Assembly (NCBI GenBank): GCA_019119935.1
Contig: DWWA01000037.1
Span: 51,752 to 115,751 of the forward strand
Source: Candidatus Ruthenibacterium merdavium
GTDB lineage: Bacteria > Bacillota > Clostridia > Oscillospirales > Ruminococcaceae
Reading direction: 5' to 3'
Length of the DNA: 64,000 bases
Shown: piece after piece, positions 18,224-26,776 of the stretch
Layout of the letters: each line of letters begins with the position of its first letter
How positions within the stretch are numbered: position 1 is the stretch's first letter
Program-made: the position numbers and the translations under genes
Notes under the pieces: generated by a model
What the model saw: the letters and a program-made list of their open reading frames with translations, nothing else
What the model was told of the DNA's origin: nothing
The model's database searches: none

Positions 18224-18627
18224 AGCAGGAAATGATTTGTATTTGCTGTCCGCTTGGCTGCCGCATGACAGTTTGCAAAGAGCCGGAAGGAACCATAACT
18301 GTAACGGGAAACACTTGCCCGCGCGGCAGGCAGTACGCCGAAAAAGAAGTCACTGCGCCGACGCGCGTTGTAACATCCACCGTTGCTGTTTCAGGCGCCG
18401 TGTGTCCGCGTGTTTGTGTGAAAACAGCGCAGGATATTCCCAAAGAAAAAATCTTTGATGTCATGCATGAAATTCACAGTGCCAAAGCCTGCGCCCCGGT
18501 TCATATCGGGGATGTCATCTTACAAAATTGTGCCGGTACCGGGGTAGATGTGGTGGCGACTTCCAATGCCCCCGCCGAGCCCCATAACGCGCATGATGCA
18601 CCGAAGATTGAATCTCCCCTCCGGTAA
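18220..18627 (+). CDS. DUF1667 protein, third subunit of glycerol-3-phosphate oxidation
   Basis: Small cysteine-rich protein (135 aa). The N-terminal half carries MICICCPLGCRMTV, CPRG and later CPRVCVKTA, so it has several conserved cysteines suited to an Fe-S or metal site. The family is normally encoded just after the two FAD proteins seen here, which points to a three-subunit enzyme; the exact role of this subunit is not known to me. GGAGG lies 8 nt before the ATG, and the start overlaps the previous stop, indicating coupled translation. The last 25 residues are low-complexity and probably disordered. Confidence 0.8.
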   Translation: MKQEMICICCPLGCRMTVCKEPEGTITVTGNTCPRGRQYAEKEVTAPTRVVTSTVAVSGAVCPRVCVKTAQDIPKEKIFDVMHEIHSAKACAPVHIGDVILQNCAGTGVDVVATSNAPAEPHNAHDAPKIESPLR

Positions 18628-18631
18628 AAAT

Positions 18632-18676
18632 AAAAACAGCCAAGAACAGGAAAATCTCCTGTCCTTGGCTGTTTTT
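18632..18676. terminator. Terminator of the glycerol operon
   Basis: AACAGCCAAG-a-ACAGGA pairs with TCCTGT-c-CTTGGCTGTT, followed by TTTTT. The A-rich left side also suits the convergent gene. Confidence 0.9.
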
Positions 18677-18701
18677 CATATTGAAATATGACGTTTTCGC
18701 A

Positions 18702-20342
18702 TTACGCCGCCGGCGGAACCGAAGTAGAAGGCGCAGGATTCGTCACGGGCGGCTGCCAGTTCGGGTCTTGCTGGGTTGCTCCGCATCCGCCTGTGCACGT
18801 CTGCATGCCCGTGTTCGGGTCAGTCGGCCCCCATGTGTGCGTATGCGGCGGTTGCCAGTTCGGGTCTTGCTGGGTTGCTCCGCATCCGCCTGTGCACGTC
18901 TGCATGCCCGTGTTCGGGTCAGTCGGCCCCCATGTGTGCGTATGCGGCGGCTGCCAGTTCGGGTCTTGCTGGGTTGCTCCGCATCCGCCTGTGCACGTCT
19001 GCATGCCCGTGTTCGGGTCAGTCGGCCCCCATGTGTGCGTATGCTGCGGTTGCCAGCTCGGATCAGTTTCTACCGCGCCGCAGCTTGAGCAAACACGCTG
19101 GCCCGTCGTTTGGTCGGTTGTGCCCCACGTGTGCGTATGCTGCGGCTGCCAGTTCGGATCAGTTTCTACCGCGCCGCAGCTTGAGCAAACACGCTGGCCC
19201 GTCGTTTGGTCGGTTGTGCCCCACGTGTGTGTATGAGCTGTCCAGCTCGGATCTTGCCGAGTTGCACCGCAAATCTGACATACCTGCACACCCGTCATGG
19301 TGTCGGTCACGCCCCACTGGTGATTGGTGCAAACAGCCTCGGAGCTAGCCGCCGATGTGCTGGTCTGCACAGAAGAAGGAGCAGGCGGATTAAAGAAGGT
19401 ATCCGGCGTTTGAATGTGCTTTGGCACATCTTTCAGCGGGGTGGGGCGGCGGTCTTCCGTTTCCAGCGGATGCGTGCGCACATACTCCATCAGCGCGTCC
19501 ATGCCCTCTTGGCTCAGATGAATTCCGTCACGCTCCATATAGCCTGCGGCAGCATAACCGTCGGAGCCTTTGAGTGCTTCACTGGAATTTAAAAAGTAGC
19601 AGTCTTCCTCCTTTGCAAGCTCCGCCAGCTTCAAGTTGAACTCGTCAATCGTTTTCATGGTAATCTGCGGATAGCTGCGCGTTTTTGAAACCGGGGGCAC
19701 CGCATTGATGATGATGTCCGCATAGTCCCAAGATTCGCGAATCGTATCAATCGCATCTTTGTACCATTCAATAAAAGTATCTGCAGAAGAGTACGCATTA
19801 TTTGTTCCGTAGGTGATAGTGATGCGCTTAGGCTGCATCAGCTCCACCGCTTTAGGAACAGACACATAGCCGTAGCCTTGAAAGTTCATGCAGTTAGACG
19901 ACAGCACATGCTGAATTCCCATGCTCACAGCGGCAAGGCTGTTTTCCTCGGTAACATACCCGAGTGTTGACATGCGAACGGTGTTGGAATCACCGATGAA
20001 AAGCGTTTCGTCCAAATACTCTTGTCCGGCATCCTCGCCTTCAATCAGAACTGTGCCGTCAAATACTTCTTTGTCAATCACAGCCGCAGTCTGGTCATAG
20101 CCGCTGTCAGGCACTTCATCGGCTTCAGGCGCAGCAGCAATGATATCCATTCCGTTTTTGTCTGAAACAGAAGAGCCGGTCAGCACTTGAAGGATGGAAA
20201 AAGTCAAAATTGCAACCACGGTGATGGCCAGCAAAATGCCGACAATCAGAATTGCAATGTCCAGCTTGCTTTTGTTTTGTACGCGAATCCAGAAATTACA
20301 AAGCGCGTCCGTAATCGTGTCCAAAAAAGATTCCTTTTTCAA
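18702..20342 (-). CDS. Membrane-anchored SGNH hydrolase with CxxCG repeat tail
   Basis: Likely a surface esterase acting on cell-wall or glycan acyl groups. A short cytoplasmic start is followed by a membrane anchor (about residues 28-52), then an SGNH domain with block I FIGDSNTVRM, block III TYGTNNAY and block V ERDGIHLSQEG, giving the Ser and Asp-x-x-His catalytic residues. From about residue 340 to 530 there are six repeats of 28-33 residues of the form HxHTWGxTD..TG...CxxCGA..DP.W. The three C-terminal units have CTGGCGA, with one residue more between the cysteines. The start is TTG with a G-rich site upstream. Function of the tail (zinc or wall binding) is inference. Confidence 0.85.
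   Translation of the reverse strand: MKKESFLDTITDALCNFWIRVQNKSKLDIAILIVGILLAITVVAILTFSILQVLTGSSVSDKNGMDIIAAAPEADEVPDSGYDQTAAVIDKEVFDGTVLIEGEDAGQEYLDETLFIGDSNTVRMSTLGYVTEENSLAAVSMGIQHVLSSNCMNFQGYGYVSVPKAVELMQPKRITITYGTNNAYSSADTFIEWYKDAIDTIRESWDYADIIINAVPPVSKTRSYPQITMKTIDEFNLKLAELAKEEDCYFLNSSEALKGSDGYAAAGYMERDGIHLSQEGMDALMEYVRTHPLETEDRRPTPLKDVPKHIQTPDTFFNPPAPSSVQTSTSAASSEAVCTNHQWGVTDTMTGVQVCQICGATRQDPSWTAHTHTWGTTDQTTGQRVCSSCGAVETDPNWQPQHTHTWGTTDQTTGQRVCSSCGAVETDPSWQPQHTHTWGPTDPNTGMQTCTGGCGATQQDPNWQPPHTHTWGPTDPNTGMQTCTGGCGATQQDPNWQPPHTHTWGPTDPNTGMQTCTGGCGATQQDPNWQPPVTNPAPSTSVPPAA
18745..19328 (-). repeat. Tandem 96/99-bp coding repeats
   Basis: Six in-frame units inside the SGNH hydrolase gene. 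Three nearly identical 99-bp units start near 18751, 18850 and 18949; two 96-bp units start near 19048 and 19144; one degenerate unit follows. The near identity within each class indicates recent duplication and possible copy-number variation. Confidence 0.95.
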
Positions 20343-20523
20343 GCGTTTCCCCCCGCATTACTTCGTTTTGAAGGGGCAGCCGCGCGGCCGCCCCCCAGTG
20401 CTTCACTGATTCCTGCTGTTTATTTTTGCAGCCGTGAGCGCGGCTGCTGCAAACTATTTTTTGTCAACTACCCAACTATTGTACACGATTTTTTACAAAA
20501 AAGCCAGTATTCCGGCGCATATT
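20343..20523. other. Intergenic region upstream of SGNH hydrolase
   Basis: Contains a GC hairpin (GCAGCCG/CGGCTGC near 20430-20455) and a TACAAT on the minus strand with no good -35. No gene or clear promoter is supported. Confidence 0.4.
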
Positions 20524-21321
20524 TTACACTTTGCTTTGTGTACGCGTCATGCTGGGGTAAATTTTAGAAAGAACGTCGTCCGGATATGCCTGATCCATTG
20601 CCGTCTGCCAAGACTGCGTTGCCGGAATCCCTTGATAGCGCTGCTGCCAGCGCATGACCGCAGCACCGCTGACTAAACTGTTCACAAGCATAAATACCGC
20701 CAAAACCCAAGTGATGGCGGCGCCGTATCTATTTGATACGCTTCGTTCAATCCATCCGTTTAAGCGCGGATAAAGCTCCTTAATCCAAACAAGCGCCAAA
20801 ATGCCCCAAAACAAACAGTAAAGCACGTTGGTCCGCCCGTTGATGTTCAGCGAAAAGTTCGAGTAATCCCAGCTGACGGTTCCCGTCACAGTTTCCTGCA
20901 GCCAGCTGCAAAAATATTCAAAGGCGCCGCCGAGTACCGCGCCGCCAAAAAACAGCCAGCGGTCGTCGCGGTTCACAAAACGGTGCAGACACGCCGTCAG
21001 CAGTACAGCACCGATGCCGTAAATCAAATTAAACGGTCCCCAAACAAGCCCGGTGCGCTGCATGAGCCGCCCCGTTGTCACCAACACAAAAACCGTTTCA
21101 ATCACCACGCCCAGGAAACAGCACAAAAAGAAAATCCAAAAATACTTATAAAAGTTTAAGCCATGGGCAAAATGCCCCGGCACTCCTTTTAAGTTTTCGC
21201 GCCGTTCCCTATCACTTTTCATTTCTCGCTCAAGGGCCTTTTGTTCGCGTTCTTTGGCCGCTTCCAGCTTTTGCTCCAATCGTTCACGCCGCTTTTTGTA
21301 AAAGGAATACAGCATGCGCAT
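20524..21321 (-). CDS. CmpB-type putative ABC-transporter membrane protein
   Basis: A 265-aa membrane protein. The first 45 residues form a highly charged helix (KKRRERLEQKLEAAKEREQKALE), probably a coiled coil in the cytoplasm. Five or six hydrophobic segments follow, with the family-like stretches GVVIETVFVLVTTGRL, GLVWGPFNLIYGIGAVLLT, GAVLGGAFEYFCSWLQE and NVLYCLFWGILALVWIKELYP. This matches the group annotated as putative ABC-transporter type IV (CmpB); no ATPase is encoded nearby, so real transport activity is uncertain. GGGGAG precedes the ATG. A TATAAT with upstream TGG (21360-21365, minus) is the likely -10 box. Confidence 0.75.
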   Translation of the reverse strand: MRMLYSFYKKRRERLEQKLEAAKEREQKALEREMKSDRERRENLKGVPGHFAHGLNFYKYFWIFFLCCFLGVVIETVFVLVTTGRLMQRTGLVWGPFNLIYGIGAVLLTACLHRFVNRDDRWLFFGGAVLGGAFEYFCSWLQETVTGTVSWDYSNFSLNINGRTNVLYCLFWGILALVWIKELYPRLNGWIERSVSNRYGAAITWVLAVFMLVNSLVSGAAVMRWQQRYQGIPATQSWQTAMDQAYPDDVLSKIYPSMTRTQSKV

Positions 21322-21473
21322 TTTCTCCCCTTTCCAACAGAATTCCCGTCTGTTCGAGCATTATACCAAAAAAAGTTTGAAAAATTCATCATAAAACTCC
21401 TTTCTTTTTCAGTTTATGCACCAAACAACGCAAAAAGCAGCTGAACGGAAAAAGAAGCTGTGCTCAAAAACAA

Positions 21474-21512
21474 AAAAGCTTGAAAAAAGAAAATCTCTTT
21501 TTTCAAGCTTTT
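21474..21512 (-). terminator. Terminator after the ECF S-component
   Basis: AAAAGCTTGAAAAAAGA pairs perfectly with its 17-nt complement around AAATC. T-rich tails exist on both strands. Confidence 0.9.
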
Positions 21513-21547
21513 GGCTTACAGCCTAAGTTTTTATCTGAGCAGACGGC

Positions 21548-22114
21548 TTAGTGCACTTCCGGCTCTTCCCACAAATGGGCACGCCGCAGTGCAGGACGCA
21601 TCGCCTGTGCCAGCAAAACCGAAAATACGACAGCGCACAGTGCATTGATTGAAGAAGTAACACCCTTGGTGATGAGCTGTGTGTAAACGGCCTGCATCAC
21701 TTGGCCTTCCACCCACGCCATCATGATAAACGATTTGAGCAGATACAGCACTACATAGGCAAAACAGCCAACACCTGCCGCTGCCGTGTCCAAAAGTACG
21801 CCCGCACGCGCCTTTGCACCGTGCTTTGCAATCAGGCCCGCCAAAAAGCCGATGGCAAATTTTGTGATAAATGTAATCCAGCTTTCGGCGATATAAGCGG
21901 GGTTTGTAAAGTCAAAAAGCATGCTTCCAAAGCCCGACGCAATACCGCCCACGATTGGCCCGAACAGCAGACCGGACAGCGCGCAAAATACGTTGCCGAG
22001 GTGCAGACGCGCCACATCGCCAATCGGAACTTGTATCCAGCTGAAAATAAACACAAGTGCGCTTAAAAGACCGGTTACTGCTAATTTTTTCACTTTATCC
22101 TGCTGTTTCATCAT
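21548..22114 (-). CDS. ECF transporter S component, possibly for a B6 vitamer
   Basis: Substrate-binding membrane subunit of an energy-coupling-factor transporter, which recruits the shared EcfA/A'/T module encoded elsewhere. It has about six membrane segments in 188 aa and an N-terminal KKLAVTGLLSALVFIFSW resembling the AxxxA-bearing helix that contacts EcfT. The ligand is not evident from motifs. The divergent neighbour is a MocR regulator, a family that often controls pyridoxal supply, so a PdxU-like vitamin B6 transporter is a reasonable inference. GAGGG precedes ATG 22114. The leader contains a small CCCCCTT/AAGGGGG hairpin. Confidence 0.85.
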   Translation of the reverse strand: MMKQQDKVKKLAVTGLLSALVFIFSWIQVPIGDVARLHLGNVFCALSGLLFGPIVGGIASGFGSMLFDFTNPAYIAESWITFITKFAIGFLAGLIAKHGAKARAGVLLDTAAAGVGCFAYVVLYLLKSFIMMAWVEGQVMQAVYTQLITKGVTSSINALCAVVFSVLLAQAMRPALRRAHLWEEPEVH

Positions 22115-22136
22115 TCCAAATCCCTCTCTTTTCCTT

Positions 22137-22153
22137 CCCCCTTGACAAGGGGG
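22137..22153 (-). other. Leader hairpin of the ECF gene
   Basis: CCCCCTT and AAGGGGG pair across a 3-nt loop about 14 nt after the predicted start and upstream of the ribosome binding site. Confidence 0.4.
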
Positions 22154-22173
22154 GTCTCCTTGATTTATCCTAG

Positions 22174-22213
22174 ATTATATCCGAAAACTGGCTCTAATAA
22201 AATGCTCAGTTTT
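22174..22213 (-). promoter_or_regulatory. ECF promoter with candidate MocR operator
   Basis: A perfect TATAAT (22174-22179, minus) lacks a good -35 box. Immediately upstream an inverted repeat AAAACTG-N16-CAGTTTT (22184-22213) covers the spacer and -35 area. This fits an activator-dependent promoter controlled by the divergent MocR regulator. Confidence 0.45.
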
Positions 22214-22341
22214 TAACTTTTTTATAAGGTCAGATTAAACACTTGGAAAGAGAAATCACCATTATTTTTATAACCGGCAGAAAATATGGAAAAGAGGCGT
22301 TTTTGCCTTTGCCATCAGCCATAAAGTAAGGAGGAATTTCT

Positions 22342-23745
22342 TTGCAGACACTCACACTCTCGCTTCAGCGCGGAAAAACGCCGCTGTATCTTCAAATTTA
22401 CGCCGCTCTCCAGCAGGAGATTCGCACAGGACGCCTGCAAGCCGGGGAACGTCTGCCCGGCAAGCGCCGTCTTGCCGCCGATCTTTCCGTAAGTGTGAAC
22501 ACGGTTGATACCGCTTACGGGATGCTTGCAGCGGAAGGGTATCTTCAATCCGTTCCGCGCAGTGGGTTTGTTGTTTGTTCCGTTGCGGCTGTGCCCGCCG
22601 CAGCCGCAGTGCCGCCGTCCGCACCGCCGTCCGCAAGCCCGAAAAGCTCTTTTTTATACGATTTTACCACCACTTCGATTGACACCTCTCTGTTTCCTTT
22701 TAAAACATGGCGCAGACTGCATCAAAACGTTCTGTCACAGCAGCCGGACCTTCTCAACCACGGCGAGCGTCCGGGCGACGAAGTGCTTCGCCGCGCCATT
22801 GCCGCACATCTTCGTGAGCATCGGGCGGTGTCCTGCGGCGCGCATCAGGTTGTGGTGGGCGCGGGCATGGAATATCTGCTCGGGCTTGTCGCGCGGCTGT
22901 TTTCCGGCGCTTGTTTTGCCGTGGAAAATCCGGGATATTCCCGCACTGCTCACATTTTGCAAAATAACGGAGCCGCCGTGCGCTTTGTCGAGCTGGACGA
23001 GCAAGGCATGTCTGTCGATGCGCTTTCGAAAAGCGGTGCCGATATCGCTTATATTACGCCCAGCCATCAGTTCCCTACGGGCGTCACAATGCCCGCCGCA
23101 CGCCGTTATGATCTCTTGGCTTGGGCGCGGCAGGCACCGGGCCGCTATTTGATTGAAGACGATTACGACAGCGAATTTCGCTTTGATTCAAAGCCGCTGC
23201 CCAGCTTGCAGGGCATGGACGCCGCAGAGCGCGTGATTTATATCGGCACGTTCTCCAAAAGCCTTGCGCCCGCATTCCGCATTGCCTATATCGTGCTTCC
23301 GCAGCATCTTTTAGCTCGATGGAATGAAGAGTTTGGATTTTATTCATGCACGGTCAGCCGCTTTGAACAGCACACATTGGCGCAAATGATGGAAAACGGG
23401 CAATTTGCCGCGCACCTGCGCCGCCTGCGGCTGGCGTACCGCCGCCGGCGCGATTTGTTAACAGATGCACTGCGCCGCGCGTTTCCCGATATCACGTTAG
23501 CGGGAACCCACACCGGGCTGCATCTTCTGGCGCAGCTTCCCGGCTGTGACGATGCCGACATTTTAGTACAAACAGCCGCGCAGCACAGCGTTCTGTGCAG
23601 CAGCCTTTCCTCTTACGACGCACACGCGCCCCGGCAAACGCGCGCACAGGTCGTGCTCGGTTATGCCGGTCTTTCTGATGATGCCATTGCCTCGGCAGTA
23701 CAGCGCCTTTCGCTTGCATGGAACGGCGCCGGAACGCGCAGTTAA
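22342..23745 (+). CDS. MocR-type GntR/aminotransferase regulator
   Basis: PLP-binding transcription factor. Residues 1-75 form a GntR winged helix (PLYLQIYAALQQEIRTGRLQAGERLPGKRRLAADLSVSVNTV). After a proline/alanine linker a fold-type I aminotransferase domain occupies about 110-460, with HQFPTGVTMP, the PLP-pocket Asp in IEDDYDSEFR and the Schiff-base lysine in GTFSKSLAPAFR. The start is TTG with AAGGAGG 8 nt upstream. At 467 aa it matches PdxR-like members. The divergent ECF S-component is the obvious target; regulation of PLP supply is inferred from family knowledge. Confidence 0.9.
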   Translation: MQTLTLSLQRGKTPLYLQIYAALQQEIRTGRLQAGERLPGKRRLAADLSVSVNTVDTAYGMLAAEGYLQSVPRSGFVVCSVAAVPAAAAVPPSAPPSASPKSSFLYDFTTTSIDTSLFPFKTWRRLHQNVLSQQPDLLNHGERPGDEVLRRAIAAHLREHRAVSCGAHQVVVGAGMEYLLGLVARLFSGACFAVENPGYSRTAHILQNNGAAVRFVELDEQGMSVDALSKSGADIAYITPSHQFPTGVTMPAARRYDLLAWARQAPGRYLIEDDYDSEFRFDSKPLPSLQGMDAAERVIYIGTFSKSLAPAFRIAYIVLPQHLLARWNEEFGFYSCTVSRFEQHTLAQMMENGQFAAHLRRLRLAYRRRRDLLTDALRRAFPDITLAGTHTGLHLLAQLPGCDDADILVQTAAQHSVLCSSLSSYDAHAPRQTRAQVVLGYAGLSDDAIASAVQRLSLAWNGAGTRS

Positions 23746-23840
23746 CGCACTCGCTTTGCCCGACTCTTTTCATGCAAAACGCTTTGCTCCGGTTCTAAAA
23801 GCCTGTCCGAAATCATAAGCATATTGCGAGGTGATTTTGG

Positions 23841-25007
23841 ATGTACAAACAACGCCGCCGCACATTCGTGCGCCTTGCATCGTTTGTTTTCGCCGTGTCT
23901 TCCACGGTGTTTTTGTCCGCAGGGCTTTTGCGCGTTTCACCGCCGATTCTTTTAGCGAGCACCGGCGCCTTCTTTGCTTCCCCGTTTGCGGCTGTGCGCA
24001 CGGCACAGGAAGTTTTTACCACAGAGAATACCACACCGGCTGCCGCCGTGCAGAGTACACCGACTCAGGAAGTACAGGCCCCCGCCGAAAGTGGACAAAC
24101 ACAAGCGGACAGCGCCGCTCCTGCCGCCGAAAATACACCGGCCGCCGCTCCCGCTTCCACGGGTGAACCGCTGGAGGCACGCTCTCCCGTTGCCGGAGAA
24201 GCTGTTCCCGAAGGCATGGTTCCCCTTTTGGAGCAGCATTTTCAAGCATCGGCAGGCACGGGATATATTCCCACCGGAACAGCGCTGATTCGCAATTCTA
24301 CCAGTCTGCCGGATGCCGAAGTAGCCGCAGAGGTGGGACAGCCCCTGCCCTTTTCCATAGAGGTCAATTCTTCTCAGCCGCAGGTGCTGATTATGCACAC
24401 GCATGCAACCGAATGTTATGAAAGCACCGAACACAGCTACACCGACCCGGCCTTTTCTGCCCGCACTACCGACACCGCCGTAAACATGGTAGCGGTAGGA
24501 CAGCAGATGACCGATATTTTAAACGCCGCAGGCATTAACACACTGCACGACACCACGCTGCACGACTATCCCAGCTACACAGGCAGTTACGAAAAGAGCA
24601 ATGCCACCGTGCGCAGTTACTTGCAGCAATATCCATCCATTAAAGTGGTCATTGACGTTCACCGCGACGCCATTCAACAAGCCGACGGCACCAGAGTAAA
24701 ACCCGTTGTCACCATCAACGGAGAAAAAAGCGCGCAAGTCATGCTGATCTCCTGTGCCGACCAAGACGGCAATCTTCCGAACTACAAGCAAAACCTGCGC
24801 TTTGCCGCCGCATGGCAAGCACAGATGGAGGGCATGTTCCCCGGCTTAACGCGTCCCGTACTCTTCGACTACCGCTACTACAACCAAGACCTCACCACCG
24901 GAAGCCTTTTAATTGAGGTGGGCGGCCACGCCAATACTCTCTCCGAAGCGATGGCGGCGGGCCGTATGGCGGCGCAAGCCTTGGCAAAGCTGTTTACCGG
25001 CGCTTAA
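23841..25007 (+). CDS. spoIIP: Stage II sporulation protein P
   Basis: Peptidoglycan amidase and endopeptidase of the SpoIID-SpoIIM-SpoIIP machine that drives forespore engulfment. An N-terminal membrane anchor (about residues 12-40) precedes a low-complexity Ala/Pro/Glu/Thr linker to about 105, then the catalytic domain with VLIMHTHATECY, VVIDVHRD and LIEVGGHANT, which supply the zinc ligands and catalytic glutamate. At 388 aa it is within the family range. AGGTG precedes the ATG. It is a single gene closed by a terminator. Mother-cell sigma-E control is expected but no promoter could be confirmed by eye. Confidence 0.93.
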   Translation: MYKQRRRTFVRLASFVFAVSSTVFLSAGLLRVSPPILLASTGAFFASPFAAVRTAQEVFTTENTTPAAAVQSTPTQEVQAPAESGQTQADSAAPAAENTPAAAPASTGEPLEARSPVAGEAVPEGMVPLLEQHFQASAGTGYIPTGTALIRNSTSLPDAEVAAEVGQPLPFSIEVNSSQPQVLIMHTHATECYESTEHSYTDPAFSARTTDTAVNMVAVGQQMTDILNAAGINTLHDTTLHDYPSYTGSYEKSNATVRSYLQQYPSIKVVIDVHRDAIQQADGTRVKPVVTINGEKSAQVMLISCADQDGNLPNYKQNLRFAAAWQAQMEGMFPGLTRPVLFDYRYYNQDLTTGSLLIEVGGHANTLSEAMAAGRMAAQALAKLFTGA

Positions 25008-25030
25008 ACTTTATTGTTACGCAATGACGC

Positions 25031-25092
25031 AAACACCCCGCCTTCTGCTGTGCCGGGAAAGCCCGGATAAAGCAGAAGACGGGGTGTTTTTT
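25031..25092 (+). terminator. Terminator of spoIIP
   Basis: AACACCCCG-c-CTTCTGCT pairs with AGCAGAAG-a-CGGGGTGTT, followed by TTTTTT. Confidence 0.88.
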
Positions 25093-25123
25093 ATGGTTCA
25101 GTTCAAAGCTGAAAATACGTTTT

Positions 25124-26575
25124 TCAGCAGTTCGGAAGCTCCGCGTTAGATAGGCAGTTTTGAGGTGTTCTGCCTTCGATCAAATGCTCGCCGTCGGAAT
25201 ATCCTTCTTCGGAATCTTTCAGCTCTTTTGCAAGCAAACGGCGCAGTTCTTCAATACGGCCTGCATACTGCGGGTTGTTGATGGCGTTATGGGTTTCATA
25301 CGGGTCTTTGTCAAGATCAAAATACTGATACTCCGCACGCTGGTTCAGCCAAACAAATTTATCGTGCTTTGTCACAATAAACTGGCTGGAGAAGCGGTTG
25401 AAGAAAAAGGCATGCTCGCCGTGCAGATAAGTACGCTTGACGCCGCGCAGCATGCTTTCGCCGTCCAAATGTGCAGGAATCGGCGCGCCCGCAAGGTCTA
25501 ATAAAGTAGGCATCACGTCACGCAGCTCCACAAGGGAATCGTCTGTTACGCCGACCTTGCCAAGATATTTCTCACTGCCGGACAAAAGCATCGGAATATG
25601 CGCACTGCCGCGATACGGAAGCGCTTTTCTGTTGAAGCCGTGGTCGGAAAGCATTTCGCCGTGGTCAGACGTAAAGATGATAACAGTATCCTCCATTAAG
25701 CGGTGCTCCTCAAGCGCAAGCAAAATCCGTCCGATTTGATGGTCCACATGGGTAATGCACGCATAATAGCCCACCTGCTGCTGTCGAATCAGCTCCGGGT
25801 CGGACGGGCCGGTGCAGGAATTGTAAATGCGTCCATTCTTCTCTAAGGCCGCTTCGTCGTTCCAATCGCCGCGCACCGGGGGACGTAAATTTTTGTGTTC
25901 GTACAAATTAAAATAATGCTGCGGGGCGTCATAAGGCGCGTGCGGCCGCACAAAGCTCGCCATCAGGAAAAACGGCTGGCGCGGGTCGCGGCGGCGCAGA
26001 AAATCAATCGTGCGCGAAGCCACCCAGTTGGTGGGGTGATATTTCTCTTCGTAAGGCCACGGACGCGCTGTCCATCCGTTGCAGTCCATACCGGTGTCCT
26101 TCACATCACACTCAATGCCCTTTTCGTTTTTCAGCCAATAGAAGTAGTCATCTGCCACCAGCTGATTTTCCCCGTAGGCAACACCGGGCCCGCGGTATTG
26201 GTGCAGGCAGCCGTCGTGCAGTTCTACGTGATGAAAGCCCAGATAATTGCGCAAGGGGTGCACATGCATTTTTCCGACACACTCGGTATAATAGCCCGCT
26301 TTGGCAAGCTCTCCGGCCATGGTGCAGCCGTAGTTCCAGTCTACACGGTCTTCATAGCCCACTCTTCCCGTGTGGCGCTGGCTCAGGCCCGTGTGCAGAA
26401 TGGCGCGGGCAGGCACACAGGTGGGGCAAGACGAATAGGCATTCGGAAATACAATTCCCCGCGCTGCCAAAGAATCGAGATACGGTGTTTTTACATCGGG
26501 ATGCCCGGCATATCCGGTGCAGTCGCCGCGCATTTCATCCACCATGATAAAAAGAATATTCGGACGCTTGTTCAT
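25124..26575 (-). CDS. Type I sulfatase (alkaline phosphatase superfamily)
   Basis: Hydrolyses sulfate esters using a formylglycine made from cysteine. RPNILFIMVDEMRGD supplies metal-binding aspartates, and CPTCVPARAILHTG carries the C-x-P-x-R maturation motif (CVPAR, where many members have CxPSR). FTSDHGEMLSDHG gives the second metal site, and LRDVMPTLLDLAG is a family landmark. At about 483 aa it is full length, with no signal peptide, so it is likely cytoplasmic. Being Cys-type it would need anSME, not encoded here. ATG 26584 touches the AGGAG site; ATG 26575 has correct spacing. No SusCD-like or transporter partner is adjacent. Confidence 0.9.
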   Translation of the reverse strand: MNKRPNILFIMVDEMRGDCTGYAGHPDVKTPYLDSLAARGIVFPNAYSSCPTCVPARAILHTGLSQRHTGRVGYEDRVDWNYGCTMAGELAKAGYYTECVGKMHVHPLRNYLGFHHVELHDGCLHQYRGPGVAYGENQLVADDYFYWLKNEKGIECDVKDTGMDCNGWTARPWPYEEKYHPTNWVASRTIDFLRRRDPRQPFFLMASFVRPHAPYDAPQHYFNLYEHKNLRPPVRGDWNDEAALEKNGRIYNSCTGPSDPELIRQQQVGYYACITHVDHQIGRILLALEEHRLMEDTVIIFTSDHGEMLSDHGFNRKALPYRGSAHIPMLLSGSEKYLGKVGVTDDSLVELRDVMPTLLDLAGAPIPAHLDGESMLRGVKRTYLHGEHAFFFNRFSSQFIVTKHDKFVWLNQRAEYQYFDLDKDPYETHNAINNPQYAGRIEELRRLLAKELKDSEEGYSDGEHLIEGRTPQNCLSNAELPNC

Positions 26576-26711
26576 TTCGGTCATTCTCCTCTCTGAAGCA
26601 GGGTAGAGCCGTACCTTCGACGGCGTTCTCTTGTTTCATAATGGCACAAACCCTCCAAAAAGTACATTGACAAAACGCACACTTTTTTGCAGAAACGTCC
26701 GTTTGTTTTAT

Positions 26712-26762
26712 CCAAAAAACAAAACGCCGCCCGATTTGCATCGTGCAAGCCGGGCGGCGTTG
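26712..26762 (-). terminator. Terminator of the PrsA-like gene
   Basis: AACGCCGCCCG and CGGGCGGCGTT pair across an 18-nt loop; on the minus strand TTTTGTTTTTT follows. Confidence 0.88.
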
Positions 26763-26776
26763 TCATGATTGATTAC

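Noticed and set aside
26585-26711. TTGACA at 26668 as a plus-strand promoter
   Set aside because: No -10 box at a suitable distance and no plus-strand gene downstream before the PrsA terminator.
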